In this document: positions 1 to 7,413 of the stretch, piece by piece
How the letters are laid out: every line of letters begins with the position of its first letter
Position numbering within the stretch: the first letter of the stretch is position 1
DNA from: RI-43 sp033764725
GTDB lineage: Bacteria; Pseudomonadota; Alphaproteobacteria; Caulobacterales; Aquidulcibacteraceae
DNA: 23,347 nucleotides
NCBI GenBank assembly: GCA_033764725.1
Contig: JANRIR010000010.1
Location: 1-23,347, forward strand
Reading direction: 5' to 3'
The notes under the pieces: generated by a model
The model's database searches: none
Told to the model about the DNA's origin: nothing
What the model saw: the letters and a program-made list of their open reading frames with translations, nothing else
Position numbers and translations under genes: made by a program

Positions 1-288
1 GCGCATGCGAAACAAAAGCACATCGCCCGGCTGCATCGCGTCGAGCGCAACCTCGCGCAGGCTGCGCTGCGCCGCGGCGTAGAGCGTCTCAGCGCCGCCC
101 GCCTCGGCCCAATCGGGCGTATAGGGCGGCGGCGTTTCAGGTTCAGGACCATAAATCGCACGCCACACGCCGCGCACGAAGCCGAGGCAATCGCATCCAG
201 CGCCCTTCACGCTCGCCTGATGCTGATAGGGCGTGCCGAGCCAGGTGCGCGCTTCCGCAAGGATCGCGCGCCGCGAGATGGCGCTCAT
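1..288 (-). CDS. g14: GTA NlpC/P60 cell-wall peptidase (g14), C-terminus beyond window
   Basis: This is the first 96 codons of an NlpC/P60-family peptidase; the 3' end runs off the window. The ATG at 288-286 overlaps the TGA of the preceding hub gene as ATGA. An N-terminal helix is followed by 'ARTWLGTPYQHQ' and then 'GAGCDCLGFVRG', in which Cys34 sits where the family's catalytic cysteine lies; the later 'MQPGDVLLFRM' strand is also typical of the fold. The catalytic His is not reached. In GTAs the protein sits at the tail tip and is thought to cut recipient peptidoglycan during DNA delivery. Family assignment is firm; the specific bond cleaved cannot be read from this fragment. Confidence 0.92.
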   Translation of the reverse strand, partial: MSAISRRAILAEARTWLGTPYQHQASVKGAGCDCLGFVRGVWRAIYGPEPETPPPYTPDWAEAGGAETLYAAAQRSLREVALDAMQPGDVLLFRMR

Positions 289-1154
289 CGCCGCCGCGAT
301 CCGCCGTCCATCGGCGCGCCGGGCGTGGGGCCCGCCTGCACCGCATCATTGCCCGGCATGTCGGGAAAGCCGCGGAAATTTTCCGCATTGGCGAACTTTT
401 GGCGGCAGGTCGCAAATCTTTTGTCGCATCCCGCCGTCGCTGCGACGGGATCGCCCACGCTCAGCGGCGCTGCGTCATAGGTCTCCAGGATCGCCTCCGC
501 GCCGATCGCGCGATGCGTCGCGATGTCGGCGCCGCCGCCCGACCAGGTCAGGCGCCCGCGCGCGAACCAGCCATCGGCGAAAGCGCCGAGACCGCTCACG
601 CGCACGGCGTTCGCCGCAAGCAGGGCGCTGACGACGCCTTCGCCGCGATAGATCGGCAGGGACGCGTCGGCGCCGCAGCGCGCATCGCCGAAATCCGCGT
701 CGCAGGTGCGCGAAAACACGCGACCGCGCGCGACGTTCAACGGCGCCTGCAGCCCGCGCAATTCCGCTTCGAAGGCCTGCGCGCCGCGGCGCACTTCGCC
801 GATGAAGCCGGCGAACATGTGCGTGCGCAAACTGGGCTCGGTCCAATCCAGGCGGTAGACATCGACGCGCGCGCCGTCCCACAGGCCCGCGGCGAGATCG
901 GTTTCCGCGATGGCGTCGGCGCGCAGCGCGCCAGCGACCTGCGCGCTGTCGACCGCAGCGTCGCTCGATTTCTCGATGGCGCCGCCGCTCAACGCCGCAT
1001 GCGGCGCACACGCCAGTTCGTCGAGCATCAACGGCGCGTCGTGATCGGTGAACCCGAGCGTGAGGCCGTCGCGGCGCGAAACGCGCCAGGCCCAGCACAG
1101 CGTCGTTGCCCCGCCTGCAAGGCGCGCCTGAAACGCTTCCGAGAGCGCGCGCAT
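285..1154 (-). CDS. g13: GTA baseplate hub protein, DUF2163/BR0599 family (g13)
   Basis: A 289-residue protein matching the DUF2163 (phage_BR0599) tail-hub family. It starts at ATG 1154, sharing one base with the stop of g12, and ends in an ATGA overlap with g14. Two cysteine pairs are visible: C151-x8-C160 ('CDADFGDARC') and C243-x6-C250 ('CDKRFATC'), followed by the family's C-terminal motif 'NAENFRGFPDMPG'. Four such cysteines fit the iron-sulfur cluster described for phage-type tail hub proteins; that they bind a cluster here is inference. The protein should connect the distal tail ring to the tail-tip peptidase and receptor-binding parts. The length is normal for the family. Confidence 0.93.
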   Translation of the reverse strand: MRALSEAFQARLAGGATTLCWAWRVSRRDGLTLGFTDHDAPLMLDELACAPHAALSGGAIEKSSDAAVDSAQVAGALRADAIAETDLAAGLWDGARVDVYRLDWTEPSLRTHMFAGFIGEVRRGAQAFEAELRGLQAPLNVARGRVFSRTCDADFGDARCGADASLPIYRGEGVVSALLAANAVRVSGLGAFADGWFARGRLTWSGGGADIATHRAIGAEAILETYDAAPLSVGDPVAATAGCDKRFATCRQKFANAENFRGFPDMPGNDAVQAGPTPGAPMDGGSRRR

Positions 1155-1786
1155 CAGTCGAGCGTTTCGATCAGCGGGATCGACACAGCGCGGCCAGCGG
1201 CGAACGCGTCCATCGACAAATCCAGGCGGTCGACATCGAAGCGCACCGGCGTGTCGAACAGGAAGCCTGCACGCACGACTGCGCCGGCGGCGGGCGCCGC
1301 GCCCAGCGTGACGAGGCCGGTCAAGGCGTCGACGCTGAACGCAGACGACGCCAGTTCCACGCCGTCGACGGCGACGCGCACGCTGTCGGCTTGAGGCTTG
1401 GTGATGACGCGCACATAGGCGTAGCCCGGCTCGCCATACGCTTTCGTCAACGGAAACGATGTCGCAGCGCCGTCGCCAACGCCGATCTGCTGATCGAGCG
1501 CCGTGACCGGCTGCGACGGCGCGCGAGAGGAAAAGTCTAGAAAATCGCGAAAGCGGAACGCGTGCAGCCGCCCGCGCCGCGCCTCGAAAAATGCGATCAG
1601 CGCGTAGAGGTCGTCGCGATGGCGCACCGCGCCGCCGACATCGTAGCGCCTGCGGCCATAGCGCCAGGGCGTATTGCGCACTTCGCGGCCCGAGCCGAGC
1701 GCGGTGACGTCGGTGCGCCGCTCCGGCCCGCCCGATGCGCCCAGCGCCAGCGGCGCGGGAAACGCCACGTCATGAAACGCGCTCAC
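1154..1786 (-). CDS. g12: GTA distal tail protein, DUF2460 family (g12)
   Basis: A 210-residue DUF2460 protein (the TIGR02217 type of GTA/phage families). It begins at a GTG (1786-1784) embedded in a GTGA overlap with the stop of g11 and ends one base into the start of g13. Family-typical stretches are 'FHDVAFPAPLALGASGGPER' at the N-terminus, 'RRRYDVGGAVRHRDDLYAL' and 'FFEARRGRLHAFRFRDFLDF' in the middle, and an immunoglobulin-like C-terminal half. In GTA particles this protein forms the ring joining the tail tube to the baseplate. Order and coupling with g11 and g13 support the assignment. Confidence 0.94.
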   Translation of the reverse strand: MSAFHDVAFPAPLALGASGGPERRTDVTALGSGREVRNTPWRYGRRRYDVGGAVRHRDDLYALIAFFEARRGRLHAFRFRDFLDFSSRAPSQPVTALDQQIGVGDGAATSFPLTKAYGEPGYAYVRVITKPQADSVRVAVDGVELASSAFSVDALTGLVTLGAAPAAGAVVRAGFLFDTPVRFDVDRLDLSMDAFAAGRAVSIPLIETLD

Positions 1787-2196
1787 AGATTGCGGCTCCC
1801 ATAGCCCACCGCGCGGGCGATCTGCGCGGCGATTTGGCCTTGGCTTCTGGCGATCGAGGGCGCATCGGCGCCGGCGGCGAGATTGAACACGACGTTCACC
1901 GCCGATCGCGCAGCGGCGCCTTTGCTGGATACCGGATCGCTGCGCGCGGCGGCCGCGGCGAGCGCGGTGCGCGCGAGTTCCTCAAGGATTGTCTTGGCGA
2001 GCCGCCGCACGGCGGTCTCGCCGTCGAAACTAGCGCCCACCATGGCGCGCGCGATGCGGTCGCCCGAGGCTTCGAAGGCTTCGGCGACGGCGTCGGCGGC
2101 CTGGCGCGCCGGCCCGCGCGCGAACGCGTCGAGCGCGCGCTGCGCCCCGCTGAGCGAGGCGGCGATTTGGTCTTCAGGACTGGCCATGGATTCCAT
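1783..2196 (-). CDS. g11: Short GTA tail tape-measure protein (g11)
   Basis: A 137-residue, alanine-rich, mostly helical protein in the tape-measure position. The C-terminal end ('RSQGQIAAQIARAVGYGSRNL', about residues 117-137) resembles the conserved tail of GTA tape-measure proteins. Two starts are possible: ATG 2196 (overlapping g10.1 by 23 bases) or ATG 2187 (overlap 14 bases); neither has a strong ribosome-binding site. The protein appears shorter than the R. capsulatus equivalent, which I recall as a little over 200 residues. Tape-measure length sets tail length in siphophages, so a shorter tail is a reasonable inference. The stop overlaps the g12 GTG start. Confidence 0.85.
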   Translation of the reverse strand: MESMASPEDQIAASLSGAQRALDAFARGPARQAADAVAEAFEASGDRIARAMVGASFDGETAVRRLAKTILEELARTALAAAAARSDPVSSKGAAARSAVNVVFNLAAGADAPSIARSQGQIAAQIARAVGYGSRNL

Positions 2197-2368
2197 CCGG
2201 AAACAACGCGCGCAGGCGCGCGAAATCAGCGTGCGTCATCACGTCTTCGCCGGGCGGCGCGAGCATGCGCCATTCGCGCACGCCGAGACGCCAGAACGCC
2301 TCCGGCGCGATTCCCATCGCGCACGCCGCGCGCAGCATCGCCGGCCAAGGGGCGACACGGTCAGACAT
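2174..2368 (-). CDS. g10.1: GTA tail assembly chaperone-like protein, TIGR02216/DUF2376 type (g10.1)
   Basis: A 64-residue small protein between the other tail chaperone and the tape measure. Two adjacent ATG codons (2371-2369 and 2368-2366) can serve as start; the second is used here. Its 5' end overlaps the stop of g10 by 8 bases. Recognisable features are 'WPAMLRAACAMGIAPEAFWRL' near the N-terminus and 'TPxE'-like 'LGVREWRML' in the middle, both characteristic of the short phage TAC family (PF09550). Tail chaperones coat the tape measure during tube assembly, and the location just upstream of g11 fits. Small size makes the family call less certain than for neighbours. Confidence 0.82.
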   Translation of the reverse strand: MSDRVAPWPAMLRAACAMGIAPEAFWRLGVREWRMLAPPGEDVMTHADFARLRALFPDGIHGQS

Positions 2369-2672
2369 CATCAGCGAACGCCAGGCGAAAAGCTTCCGCC
2401 ACCGCATGCGCGGCGGCGCGCGGCGCGATCGCGCTGGCGGCGAGTTCGGCGCGCGACATCGGATTGCCGCCGCCCGCGCACAGCGCCTCCAGCACCACCA
2501 ACAGATCGTCGGCGCCGAGATGGGCGAAGCGCGCCGCCAGCGCGTCGATCGATGCGGCGTCGAACGCGGCTTCAAGCTCAGCCAAGGCGCCGAGCGTCAG
2601 CCGCAAACGATAGGCCTTGCCCTCGATGTGCAGCACCGCCTCGCCGCGCGCCGCATTGCGCAGGGTCGTCAT
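2361..2672 (-). CDS. g10: GTA tail assembly chaperone, GTA family protein (g10)
   Basis: A 103-residue protein starting at ATG 2672, one base after the stop of g9. The upstream in-frame extension was discarded because it lies inside g9. 'MTTLRNAARGEAVLHIEGKAY' opens with the beta strand typical of the family, followed by 'LRLTLGALAELEAAF' and 'ALCAGGGNPMSRAEL'. This matches the phage TAC_11 / 'gene transfer agent family protein' (PF11836, formerly DUF3356). The expected role is guiding polymerisation of tail-tube protein around the tape measure. With g10.1 it may form the two-part chaperone set that phages often make by frameshifting; here the two are separate overlapping genes. Confidence 0.87.
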   Translation of the reverse strand: MTTLRNAARGEAVLHIEGKAYRLRLTLGALAELEAAFDAASIDALAARFAHLGADDLLVVLEALCAGGGNPMSRAELAASAIAPRAAAHAVAEAFRLAFADDV

Positions 2673-2673
2673 G

Positions 2674-3090
2674 TCACGCCGCCGCGAAGCTGAGCGCGCC
2701 GCCCGAGGCGAGCGTGATGGAGAAGGTCGCTTCGCCGTCATGTTCGCCGCCATAATCGAGCGCCTCGACAAGGAAGGGCCCCGTGAGCGCGCCGAAATCG
2801 GGAACGACGAGCTGCCAATCGCGCAAGGCCTGATCGAAGAAGGCGGCGCGGATCATGGCATCGGACGCCGCATCCTTGAACACGCCGGCGCCGCGGACCG
2901 CTGCGCTCTTCACGCCCGCGCCGGCGATCAGTTCGCGCCATTGCGCGACGCTGTCGGCCGTCGTCGCATCCACAAGCGCCGCGTTGAGCGCGATCGTTTT
3001 GGCGCGCACGCCGGCGACGGTGACGAAAACCTGCGGCGCGCCGCCGTCACCGATCTTGAGCAGGACCTCGCGTCCCTTCTGCCCGGCCAT
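2674..3090 (-). CDS. g9: GTA major tail tube protein, TP901-1 family (g9)
   Basis: A 138-residue protein starting at ATG 3090 after a clear upstream purine tract (AGGAGAG at about 3095-3101). 'MAGQKGREVLLKIGDGG' and 'FVTVAGVRAKTIALN' are the standard N-terminus of the TP901-1-type major tail protein (PF06199), and 'GVFKDAASDAMIRAAFFD' and 'FTGP/ALTGPFLVEALDYGG' elements follow. It forms the stacked hexameric rings of the tail tube. It is the first gene of the tail sub-block after a nine-base gap from g8, and being expressed at high copy it has one of the few clear ribosome-binding sites in the cluster. Confidence 0.95.
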   Translation of the reverse strand: MAGQKGREVLLKIGDGGAPQVFVTVAGVRAKTIALNAALVDATTADSVAQWRELIAGAGVKSAAVRGAGVFKDAASDAMIRAAFFDQALRDWQLVVPDFGALTGPFLVEALDYGGEHDGEATFSITLASGGALSFAAA

Positions 3091-3099
3091 GGTTCTCTC

Positions 3100-3507
3100 C
3101 TAAGCAGCTTCGGTGATCGCGCGCACGCGCAGCACGCCATGCGTGGTGCGCCCGTCGCCGGCGCGAAAGACATCGGCGAACGTCGCCAGAAGCAGGACCA
3201 AGCGCCGGCCGGCGACGCTCAAGGCGCGGTCATGCAGCGCCGCGCGCGCCGCATCGATCGCCGCGAGCGCCTCGGCGCGACCGCCATAACGCGACCAGAC
3301 GTGAAAGGTGGCGAGGTGCTCCAGCCCCGCAACGCCGGCCGCATCGGCGCTGCGCGTTTCGATCGCGCCGAGCGTGGCGTAGGGAAACACGGGATCGGGG
3401 GGATGATCGTCATAGACGCGCGCAGGATCGCCGAGCGCCGCCTGCACCGCCGCATCACCGAGCAGCGCGCCGCGAAGCGCTGCAAGCAAGGCCGCTTCCG
3501 CGCTCAC
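3100..3507 (-). CDS. g8: GTA tail terminator, DUF3168 family (g8)
   Basis: A 135-residue DUF3168 (PF11367) protein. I take the GTG at 3507-3505, which forms a GTGA overlap with the stop of g7; the longer in-frame extension lies inside g7. The pattern 'ALRGALLGDAAVQAALGDPARVYDDHPPD', 'FPYATLGAIETRSAD' and 'FHVWSRYGGRAEALAAIDA' is strongly diagnostic, written here in pieces from about residues 6-34, 35-50 and 62-80. The protein caps the growing tail tube and joins it to the head. Confidence 0.93.
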   Translation of the reverse strand: MSAEAALLAALRGALLGDAAVQAALGDPARVYDDHPPDPVFPYATLGAIETRSADAAGVAGLEHLATFHVWSRYGGRAEALAAIDAARAALHDRALSVAGRRLVLLLATFADVFRAGDGRTTHGVLRVRAITEAA

Positions 3508-3824
3508 AGCCGCTCCTCCTCGCACGCGAGCACCAAGCGCGCGTTCGCCGCCGGCGCCACGCTCAAGACGCGCAAGGTTCGGCTGTTCCAGATCACGCGC
3601 CAATCGGCGCGCACATCGTCGCGCGCGCGCAGCGTCACGGCGTAACGCTGCGTCGAAGCGGCGCCGTCGAAGGCTTCGCGCAAGCCGCCGCCGAGGCTCT
3701 CGATCTGCGCCCAGACGGCGGCGACGTCCGTCCAGGTCAGGCTTGCGCCGCCGATCGCATCGTCTGCGCGATCGGGCCGCTGCAGCGTCGCGCGCTCACG
3801 CAGCGCGGAACTCGCGGCGTTCAC
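3504..3824 (-). CDS. g7: GTA head-tail joining (head closure/adaptor) protein (g7)
   Basis: A 106-residue protein of the phage head-tail joining family (PF05521). It starts at GTG 3824-3822, in a GTGA overlap with the stop of g6, and its own stop overlaps the start of g8 in the same way. 'LRERATLQRPDRADDAIGG' followed by 'LTWTDVAAVWAQIESL' is the family's N-terminal signature, and 'RYAVTLRARDDVRADWRVIW' the central strand pair. It should sit between the portal-bound adaptor and the tail terminator. Confidence 0.93.
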   Translation of the reverse strand: MNAASSALRERATLQRPDRADDAIGGASLTWTDVAAVWAQIESLGGGLREAFDGAASTQRYAVTLRARDDVRADWRVIWNSRTLRVLSVAPAANARLVLACEEERL

Positions 3825-4381
3825 AGCCGCACCGGCTGAAACGGCCGCATCAAGGCGCGCGCGGCGTCAGGCAATCCTGCGGCGCCCTCGCGCGAATCAT
3901 ACAGCGCGGCGATGATGTGCAGCGCCGCCAGGCGCAACGCCGTCGGCAACGCCGCCGCCTCGTCGGCGAGGCCCGCGTCGTATTCGATCTCCACGCCGCC
4001 GATCGCGCGCAGCGTCATCGGCAGGCCGGCCTCGAACACCAGACGCGGACGATCGCCGGCGCCGTCGAGGCGATAGCGCGCGGGATCGATGACGCTCTCG
4101 CTGCCGTTCTGTGCGATGAGGCGCACGACATGCACCGTCTTCACCGGGCCGAGGCCCAACACGGCGCCGCCGCGCGAATCCGTGCGCCAGATGTCGAGGC
4201 TCTCGCGCACGCGCCTGGTGATCAGCGCGCGCCCGCAGCCCGCCTCCACCGCGCCGCGCGCAGCGGCGACCAGCGTCTGGATCAGCGCGTCGTCTGCGCT
4301 GTTGTCCACGCGTAGAAACAATTTCGCCTCCGCCAGCGAGACAGGCTCGCCGGCCGGAGGCGTGACAGTGACGATCGTCAT
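3821..4381 (-). CDS. g6: GTA head-tail connector/adaptor, PhiE125 gp8-like (g6)
   Basis: A 186-residue connector protein (PF05135-type). ATG 4381 shares a base with the TAA of the capsid gene (TAATG), suggesting reinitiation. The opening 'PPAGEPVSLAEAKLFLRVD' and 'DDALIQTLVAAARGAVE' are the classic connector helices; the C-terminal helix 'LPTALRLAALHIIAALYDSRE' (21 residues, about 146-166) is also family-typical. It is expected to bind beneath the portal as a dodecameric adaptor ring. Confidence 0.93.
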   Translation of the reverse strand: MTIVTVTPPAGEPVSLAEAKLFLRVDNSADDALIQTLVAAARGAVEAGCGRALITRRVRESLDIWRTDSRGGAVLGLGPVKTVHVVRLIAQNGSESVIDPARYRLDGAGDRPRLVFEAGLPMTLRAIGGVEIEYDAGLADEAAALPTALRLAALHIIAALYDSREGAAGLPDAARALMRPFQPVRL

Positions 4382-5589
4382 TACGAGGCCGAGAAGCGCA
4401 GCGTCTTGATGGCGTCGAAATTCTGCACCCCGCCGCCGACGCGTTTGGTCACGTAGAACAGCACGTACGGCTTGTTGGAGTACGGATCGCGCAGCACGCG
4501 GACGCCGGCGCGGTCAACCACCAGATAGCCGCGGGCGAAATCGCCGAACGCGATGGCGTGCGCGGTGTCGGCGATGTCGGGCATGTCCTCGATCTCGGTG
4601 ATCGGGAAGCCGATCACGGTCGCCGATGCGCCGCCGTCTGAGGGCTGCCAGATGTAGCGCCCGTCGCCGTCTTTCAATTTGCGCACCGCCGACAACGTCT
4701 TGCGGTTCATCACGAAGCGCGCGTTCTGGCGATATTGCGGCTTCGGGGTGTAGACGAGGTCGATGAGTTTGTCGGTGGCGTTCGAGGTCGGGAACGCGCC
4801 CGCGGCGCCGGTGGCGATGTAGCCGATCTGGCCCCACGCGTGCGAAGCTTCCGCGACGAACGTGTAGCCCAGAAAGCCGCGCGGCTTGTTGGTTCCGTCG
4901 CCGGTGACGAAGGCCGCGCGTTCCTGCGCGCCGAACGCCTCCTCCACTTCGCCGGCGATCCATTCCTCCAGATTGACGAACGCGTCGTCGAGTATGGCCT
5001 GGGTGGCGGCGAGATTGGCGTACAATTCCGCCGCCGGGAAATCGATCACGGCGAGCGTGGGCGAGGTGGTTTCAGCACGCGCGCCGGTTTCGGCGGCCCA
5101 GCCCGTGCCGGTCGCGGTGAGGCTGATCGGCTTGCGGAACACCATCGCGCTGGTCGTGCGCACGGTGGCGATCTCGCGCATCGGCGAGACATTGCGCAAG
5201 CGGCTTTCGATCATGCGATCGAGCTCCATCGGCGCGACATAGCCGCCATCGGGATTGGAGCCGACCGACAGCGCCTTCGATTCCAGTCGCGCCACGCCGC
5301 TGACGTCGCCCTTGCGCAGATAGGCCGACCAGGCGGCCTTCTGCTCAGAAACTTCAGGCGGCTCGGCGCCGAGCGCCGGCCGGCGCTGCGCCAGGGCAAG
5401 TCGCTCGATCAGCGCCTTCTGCTCGCTCAAGGCGCGGTCGATGCGATCGACCTTTTCATCCAGCAGCACATCGCCGCGCTTGGCTTCGAGGGCGTCGAGG
5501 CGCGCATCATTGGCGTCCTTGAACGCCTCGAACGCGCGGTGCAGCGCGTCGCTTTCGGCGAGCGGCGCCGCCTTGGTTTCCTTTTTCAC
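4381..5589 (-). CDS. g5: GTA major capsid protein, HK97 fold (g5)
   Basis: A phage HK97-type major capsid protein (PF05065) of about 402 residues. I place the start at GTG 5589-5587, which has a perfectly spaced AAGGAG upstream; an in-frame GTG at 5610 overlaps the g4 stop but has no ribosome-binding site. The first ~100 residues form a charged coiled-coil region ('SDALHRAFEAFKDANDARL', 'DEKVDRIDRALSEQKALIE'), the delta/scaffold-like part removed by the prohead protease. The mature part begins near 'LESKALSVGSNPDGGYVAP' (around residue 130), followed by the E-loop region and 'FVTGDGTNKPRGFLGY'. Cleavage near the 'KALSVG' position is inferred from relatives. Confidence 0.95.
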   Translation of the reverse strand: MKKETKAAPLAESDALHRAFEAFKDANDARLDALEAKRGDVLLDEKVDRIDRALSEQKALIERLALAQRRPALGAEPPEVSEQKAAWSAYLRKGDVSGVARLESKALSVGSNPDGGYVAPMELDRMIESRLRNVSPMREIATVRTTSAMVFRKPISLTATGTGWAAETGARAETTSPTLAVIDFPAAELYANLAATQAILDDAFVNLEEWIAGEVEEAFGAQERAAFVTGDGTNKPRGFLGYTFVAEASHAWGQIGYIATGAAGAFPTSNATDKLIDLVYTPKPQYRQNARFVMNRKTLSAVRKLKDGDGRYIWQPSDGGASATVIGFPITEIEDMPDIADTAHAIAFGDFARGYLVVDRAGVRVLRDPYSNKPYVLFYVTKRVGGGVQNFDAIKTLRFSAS

Positions 5590-5595
5590 ACTGAT

Positions 5596-5601
5596 CTCCT
5601 T
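5596..5601 (-). promoter_or_regulatory. Strong ribosome-binding site deciding the capsid start
   Basis: On the minus strand AAGGAG ends six bases before GTG 5589, ideal Shine-Dalgarno spacing. Most other cluster genes rely on overlapping stops and have no such site. This favours the internal start over the GTG at 5610 and fits a need for high capsid output. Confidence 0.6.
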
Positions 5602-5606
5602 CACCT

Positions 5607-6020
5607 TCACATGGACAAGCGGGCGCCGCCCGCGCGCGACAGCCGCGCCAGCGGCTGCATCGGAACCGCCACAAGGGACGTCTCCAGAAGTTCGATCTCG
5701 AACAGGTCTCGGCCTTTGCCGCGCGGTTGCGACAGGCGCGCGATGAAGCCAATCGACAGGCCGTCTTGGCCTTGCGCAATCATGCGTTTCGCAAGCGCTG
5801 CGCCTGGCAGGCGCGCGTCGATGTCGCCCTTCAGATAAAGGCCGCGGGCGTCTTCTTGCGCTTCGCGCCAGACGCCGGCGTGCAGCCGCGCATCGTGCTG
5901 CACCAGCATGGGCAAGGGCGAAGTGCGCCGCCGCAGACTGTCGCGAAAGGCGCCGGCGTGCACGACGTCGCCCTCAAGATCGGCCGCGCCGAACAGCGCA
6001 GCGTACCCTTCCAGGGTCAC
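5607..6020 (-). CDS. g4: GTA prohead protease, HK97 family S78 (g4)
   Basis: A 137-residue HK97-family prohead protease (PF04586). GTG 6020-6018 overlaps the stop of g3.5 as GTGA; the long upstream extension is in another gene's territory. 'VTLEGYAALFGAADLEGDVV' is the canonical first strand. The expected catalytic residues are all seen: His42 in 'LVQHD', Ser89 in 'DGLSIGF' and Glu113 in 'LLETSLV'. It degrades the scaffold and trims the capsid delta region before DNA packaging. It is compact compared with phage members but has the full catalytic core. The stop (5609-5607) lies just ahead of the capsid gene. Confidence 0.94.
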   Translation of the reverse strand: MTLEGYAALFGAADLEGDVVHAGAFRDSLRRRTSPLPMLVQHDARLHAGVWREAQEDARGLYLKGDIDARLPGAALAKRMIAQGQDGLSIGFIARLSQPRGKGRDLFEIELLETSLVAVPMQPLARLSRAGGARLSM

Positions 6021-6253
6021 GGACGATCGCGCCGATCGAGCGCGGTTTCGATACGGTCGAGCGCGCGGCGCGCCTGCACCACCTGCTCTTCCAGGCGGGT
6101 GAGGCGATCGGACACGTCCTGCATGTCTTCGATGCGCTGTTCGGCTTCGTCCAGACGCTGCGCGGCGCGCCCGGCCCACAACAGAACGCCCGCGCTCTGC
6201 GCCACGATGGCCACGATAAGCGCAAGTGTGATGCGGCGATCGAGCTGGATCAT
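6017..6253 (-). CDS. Small membrane-anchored coiled-coil protein of the GTA cluster (g3.5 position)
   Basis: A 78-residue protein between portal and protease, coupled on both sides: ATG 6253 in an ATGA overlap with the portal stop, and its TGA in a GTGA overlap with g4. Residues 9-27 are a hydrophobic segment, predicted to span the membrane, and residues about 30-75 are a heptad-like charged coiled coil ('RLDEAEQRIEDMQDVSDRL', 'RLEEQVVQARRALDRIE'). It occupies the place of the small g3.5 gene of the R. capsulatus GTA. No function is known to me; a membrane-linked assembly or docking role would be speculation. Confidence 0.8.
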   Translation of the reverse strand: MIQLDRRITLALIVAIVAQSAGVLLWAGRAAQRLDEAEQRIEDMQDVSDRLTRLEEQVVQARRALDRIETALDRRDRP

Positions 6254-7395
6254 CGCGCCGGCGCCGCGACATCCACGCCCGCGAGGCTGCGCTTCTCCTC
6301 TGGCGACAGAAAATCGGCGCTCGCGAGCTTCGCCCACAGCGCCTCGCGTTCGGACGAGAGCGCGGGCACGGATTCGAGGTCCACCGCCACGCGCGCGGGC
6401 GCGCCCCACGCATCGCCGAGCCATGTTTCGATCACCTGCGCGGTCTTGAACGCGAGCGGCAGCACCGTGTGGCGCCAGAAGGCGAGATTGGCCTCGCGGT
6501 AATTGGCGTAGGTGTTGTCGCCGGGGATGCCCAAGAGCATCGGCGGCACGCCGAACGCCAGCGCGATGTCGCGCGCGGCGGCGTGACGCGCCTGGATGAA
6601 ATCCATATCGGTCGGCGTCAGACTCATCGGGCGCCAATCGAGGCCGCCTTCGAGCAGGATCGGGCGACCGGCGTTCGCAGCGCCCGCATGCGCCTCCTCA
6701 AGTTCGGCCTTCAGCCGATGGAATTGCTCTTCGCTCAAGCGATCGGCGCCGCCGACGCCGGTGAACACGAGCGCGCCGGAGGGTCTTGCCGCATTGTCGA
6801 TCAGTGCCTTGTTCCAGGCGCCGCCGGCATTGTGGATGTCGATCGCGAACGCCGCCGCCGCCATCGGCGACAGCCCGTACCAATCATCGAGCGGATGGAA
6901 CAATTTCACATGCGCCACCGGCGCGCGCGCGCTGATCGGATCGCGCAGGAAACGCCGCACCTCGCCGCCGACGCGATGCTCCCACCCGATCGGCCAGCCG
7001 GCCGCGCCGGGCAGAACGCTCATGCGGTCCGGGCGCAGCACATAGAGTTCGCGCGGCGCATCGTCCTCCAGCGCGACGGCCTCGAGATAGGCGTTCCCGC
7101 TCACCTGCAGGTGCGCATAGAACGCCTCGAGCAATTCCACGCCGGTTTGTTCCGGGTTCGGCCGCTTGAGCAGCAGCGCCAGCGGATGATCCTGCGGCCC
7201 AACGCGCAACGGCGCAGACGCCGCCGCTTCGGCGATCATGCGCACGCAGCGATAGGCGATCGCGTTCTTGGAATAACCTTCGCGCGCATAGGCCGACGCG
7301 TCCTGCATCGGCCAGGCCGGGCGCCCCGGCGCATGCCAGGCCAGCCATTTGCGTTCGGAGGCGCGCCCGCGCATCCGCTTCAACCACTCGAACAT
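6250..7395 (-). CDS. g3: GTA portal protein, HK97 type (g3)
   Basis: A 381-residue HK97-type portal protein (PF04860). ATG 7395 lies 18 bases after the terminase stop with a purine-rich GAAGGAA ahead of it. Family marks include 'YSKNAIAYRCVRMIAEAAAS', 'HPLALLLKRPNPEQTG', 'LLEAFYAHLQVSGNAYLE', 'IKLFHPLDDWYGLSPM'-type sequence (here 'VKLFHPLDDWYGLSPM') and 'FGVPPMLLGIPGDNTYANYR'. The last is the highly conserved portal loop of these GTAs. Dodecamers form the DNA channel and the docking site for the terminase. Confidence 0.96.
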   Translation of the reverse strand: MFEWLKRMRGRASERKWLAWHAPGRPAWPMQDASAYAREGYSKNAIAYRCVRMIAEAAASAPLRVGPQDHPLALLLKRPNPEQTGVELLEAFYAHLQVSGNAYLEAVALEDDAPRELYVLRPDRMSVLPGAAGWPIGWEHRVGGEVRRFLRDPISARAPVAHVKLFHPLDDWYGLSPMAAAAFAIDIHNAGGAWNKALIDNAARPSGALVFTGVGGADRLSEEQFHRLKAELEEAHAGAANAGRPILLEGGLDWRPMSLTPTDMDFIQARHAAARDIALAFGVPPMLLGIPGDNTYANYREANLAFWRHTVLPLAFKTAQVIETWLGDAWGAPARVAVDLESVPALSSEREALWAKLASADFLSPEEKRSLAGVDVAAPAR

Positions 7396-7413
7396 GTCGA
7401 ATTTCCTTCGCGT

